Assembly: GCF_023078275.1 (NCBI RefSeq)
Contig: NC_062979.1
Location: forward strand, 13,683,848-13,747,847
DNA: 64,000 bases
Origin: Leguminivora glycinivorella
Lineage: Eukaryota > Arthropoda > Insecta > Lepidoptera > Tortricidae
Direction: 5' to 3'
Shown: positions 63,821-64,000 of the stretch, in pieces
Layout: each line of letters begins with the position of its first letter
Position numbering within the stretch: position 1 is the first letter of the stretch
The notes under the pieces: generated by a model
The model's database searches: none
Told to the model about the DNA's origin: nothing
What the model saw: only the letters and a program-made list of their open reading frames with translations
Program-made: the position numbers and the translations under genes

Positions 63821-64000
63821 CTGTAAACAATCTCCATTCAAATTACGTCAGTCTATTTTTATAATCATTTTAGTGGTTTCGACAAATATTACATGTTTGA
63901 TTGTCCGTGTCAATAATATAATATTTGAGCATTTGAAGTATCTTAACAAACCCGCTGTGGATAGTCAAACAAGCGGTTCCACTTTAATTATGAAAAGTAT

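Noticed and set aside
63500..63826. 108-codon plus-strand ORF
   Set aside because: Antisense of the well-supported 63521-63820 exon with matching splice sites on the minus strand.

Overview
This is a eukaryotic, insect-type window, most probably from a moth or butterfly. The SINE families, the AACCGACTTC/AACCGCC-type inverted-repeat elements, the RTE tails and the TTAGG-bearing minisatellite are all of kinds common in Lepidoptera. That assignment rests on recognition, not on a search. The window is dominated by transposons and repeats, with very little host coding sequence.

Host genes. One minus-strand gene enters from the right edge. A 100-codon internal exon (63521-63820) can be spliced in phase to either of two alternative 3' ends: a single terminal exon (62652-62771), or a paralogous short exon (51757-51828) followed by a distant terminal exon (48154-48279). 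Both candidate ends have a stop codon and a nearby AATAAA. A possible first coding exon of a THAP-like protein lies on the plus strand at 4874-4953. No other host gene is convincing.

Layout, left to right. 0.7-4.6 kb: an R1/LOA/I-type LINE inserted in the head of a tRNA-derived SINE, both with intact target-site duplications (TSDs). 6.0-8.8 kb: a 432-bp foldback MITE, then a truncated LINE split by a 683-bp MITE. 13-18.7 kb: a family of MITEs with internal ~120-bp repeats, one copy split by a LINE. 20-21.6 kb: a three-copy ~440-bp repeat headed by (GACT)n. 21.6-32.3 kb: one LINE cut in two by a ~5.7 kb repeat-rich insertion that carries a 120-bp array and a ~102-bp GCGAAGC-hairpin array. 32.3-33.5 kb: a 1.2-kb GGGATA/GGGATT array. 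34.2-44.0 kb: an old minus-strand LINE interrupted in ORF1 by a younger plus-strand LINE whose two ORFs are both intact. 44-63 kb: many small MITEs and SINEs, a TTAGG-containing minisatellite inside a 1.8-kb interval bounded by direct repeats, a Penelope-like fragment with a GIY-YIG-type C-terminus, and several small elements that pair long inverted arms with hammerhead-ribozyme-like cores.

How it fits together. At least seven nested insertions can be ordered in time from TSDs or restored reading frames. The most unusual signals are the recurring hammerhead-plus-inverted-arm elements, of which the 52.6-kb copy keeps a full CTGANGA...GAAA core, and the tandem 3'-exon choice in the minus-strand gene.
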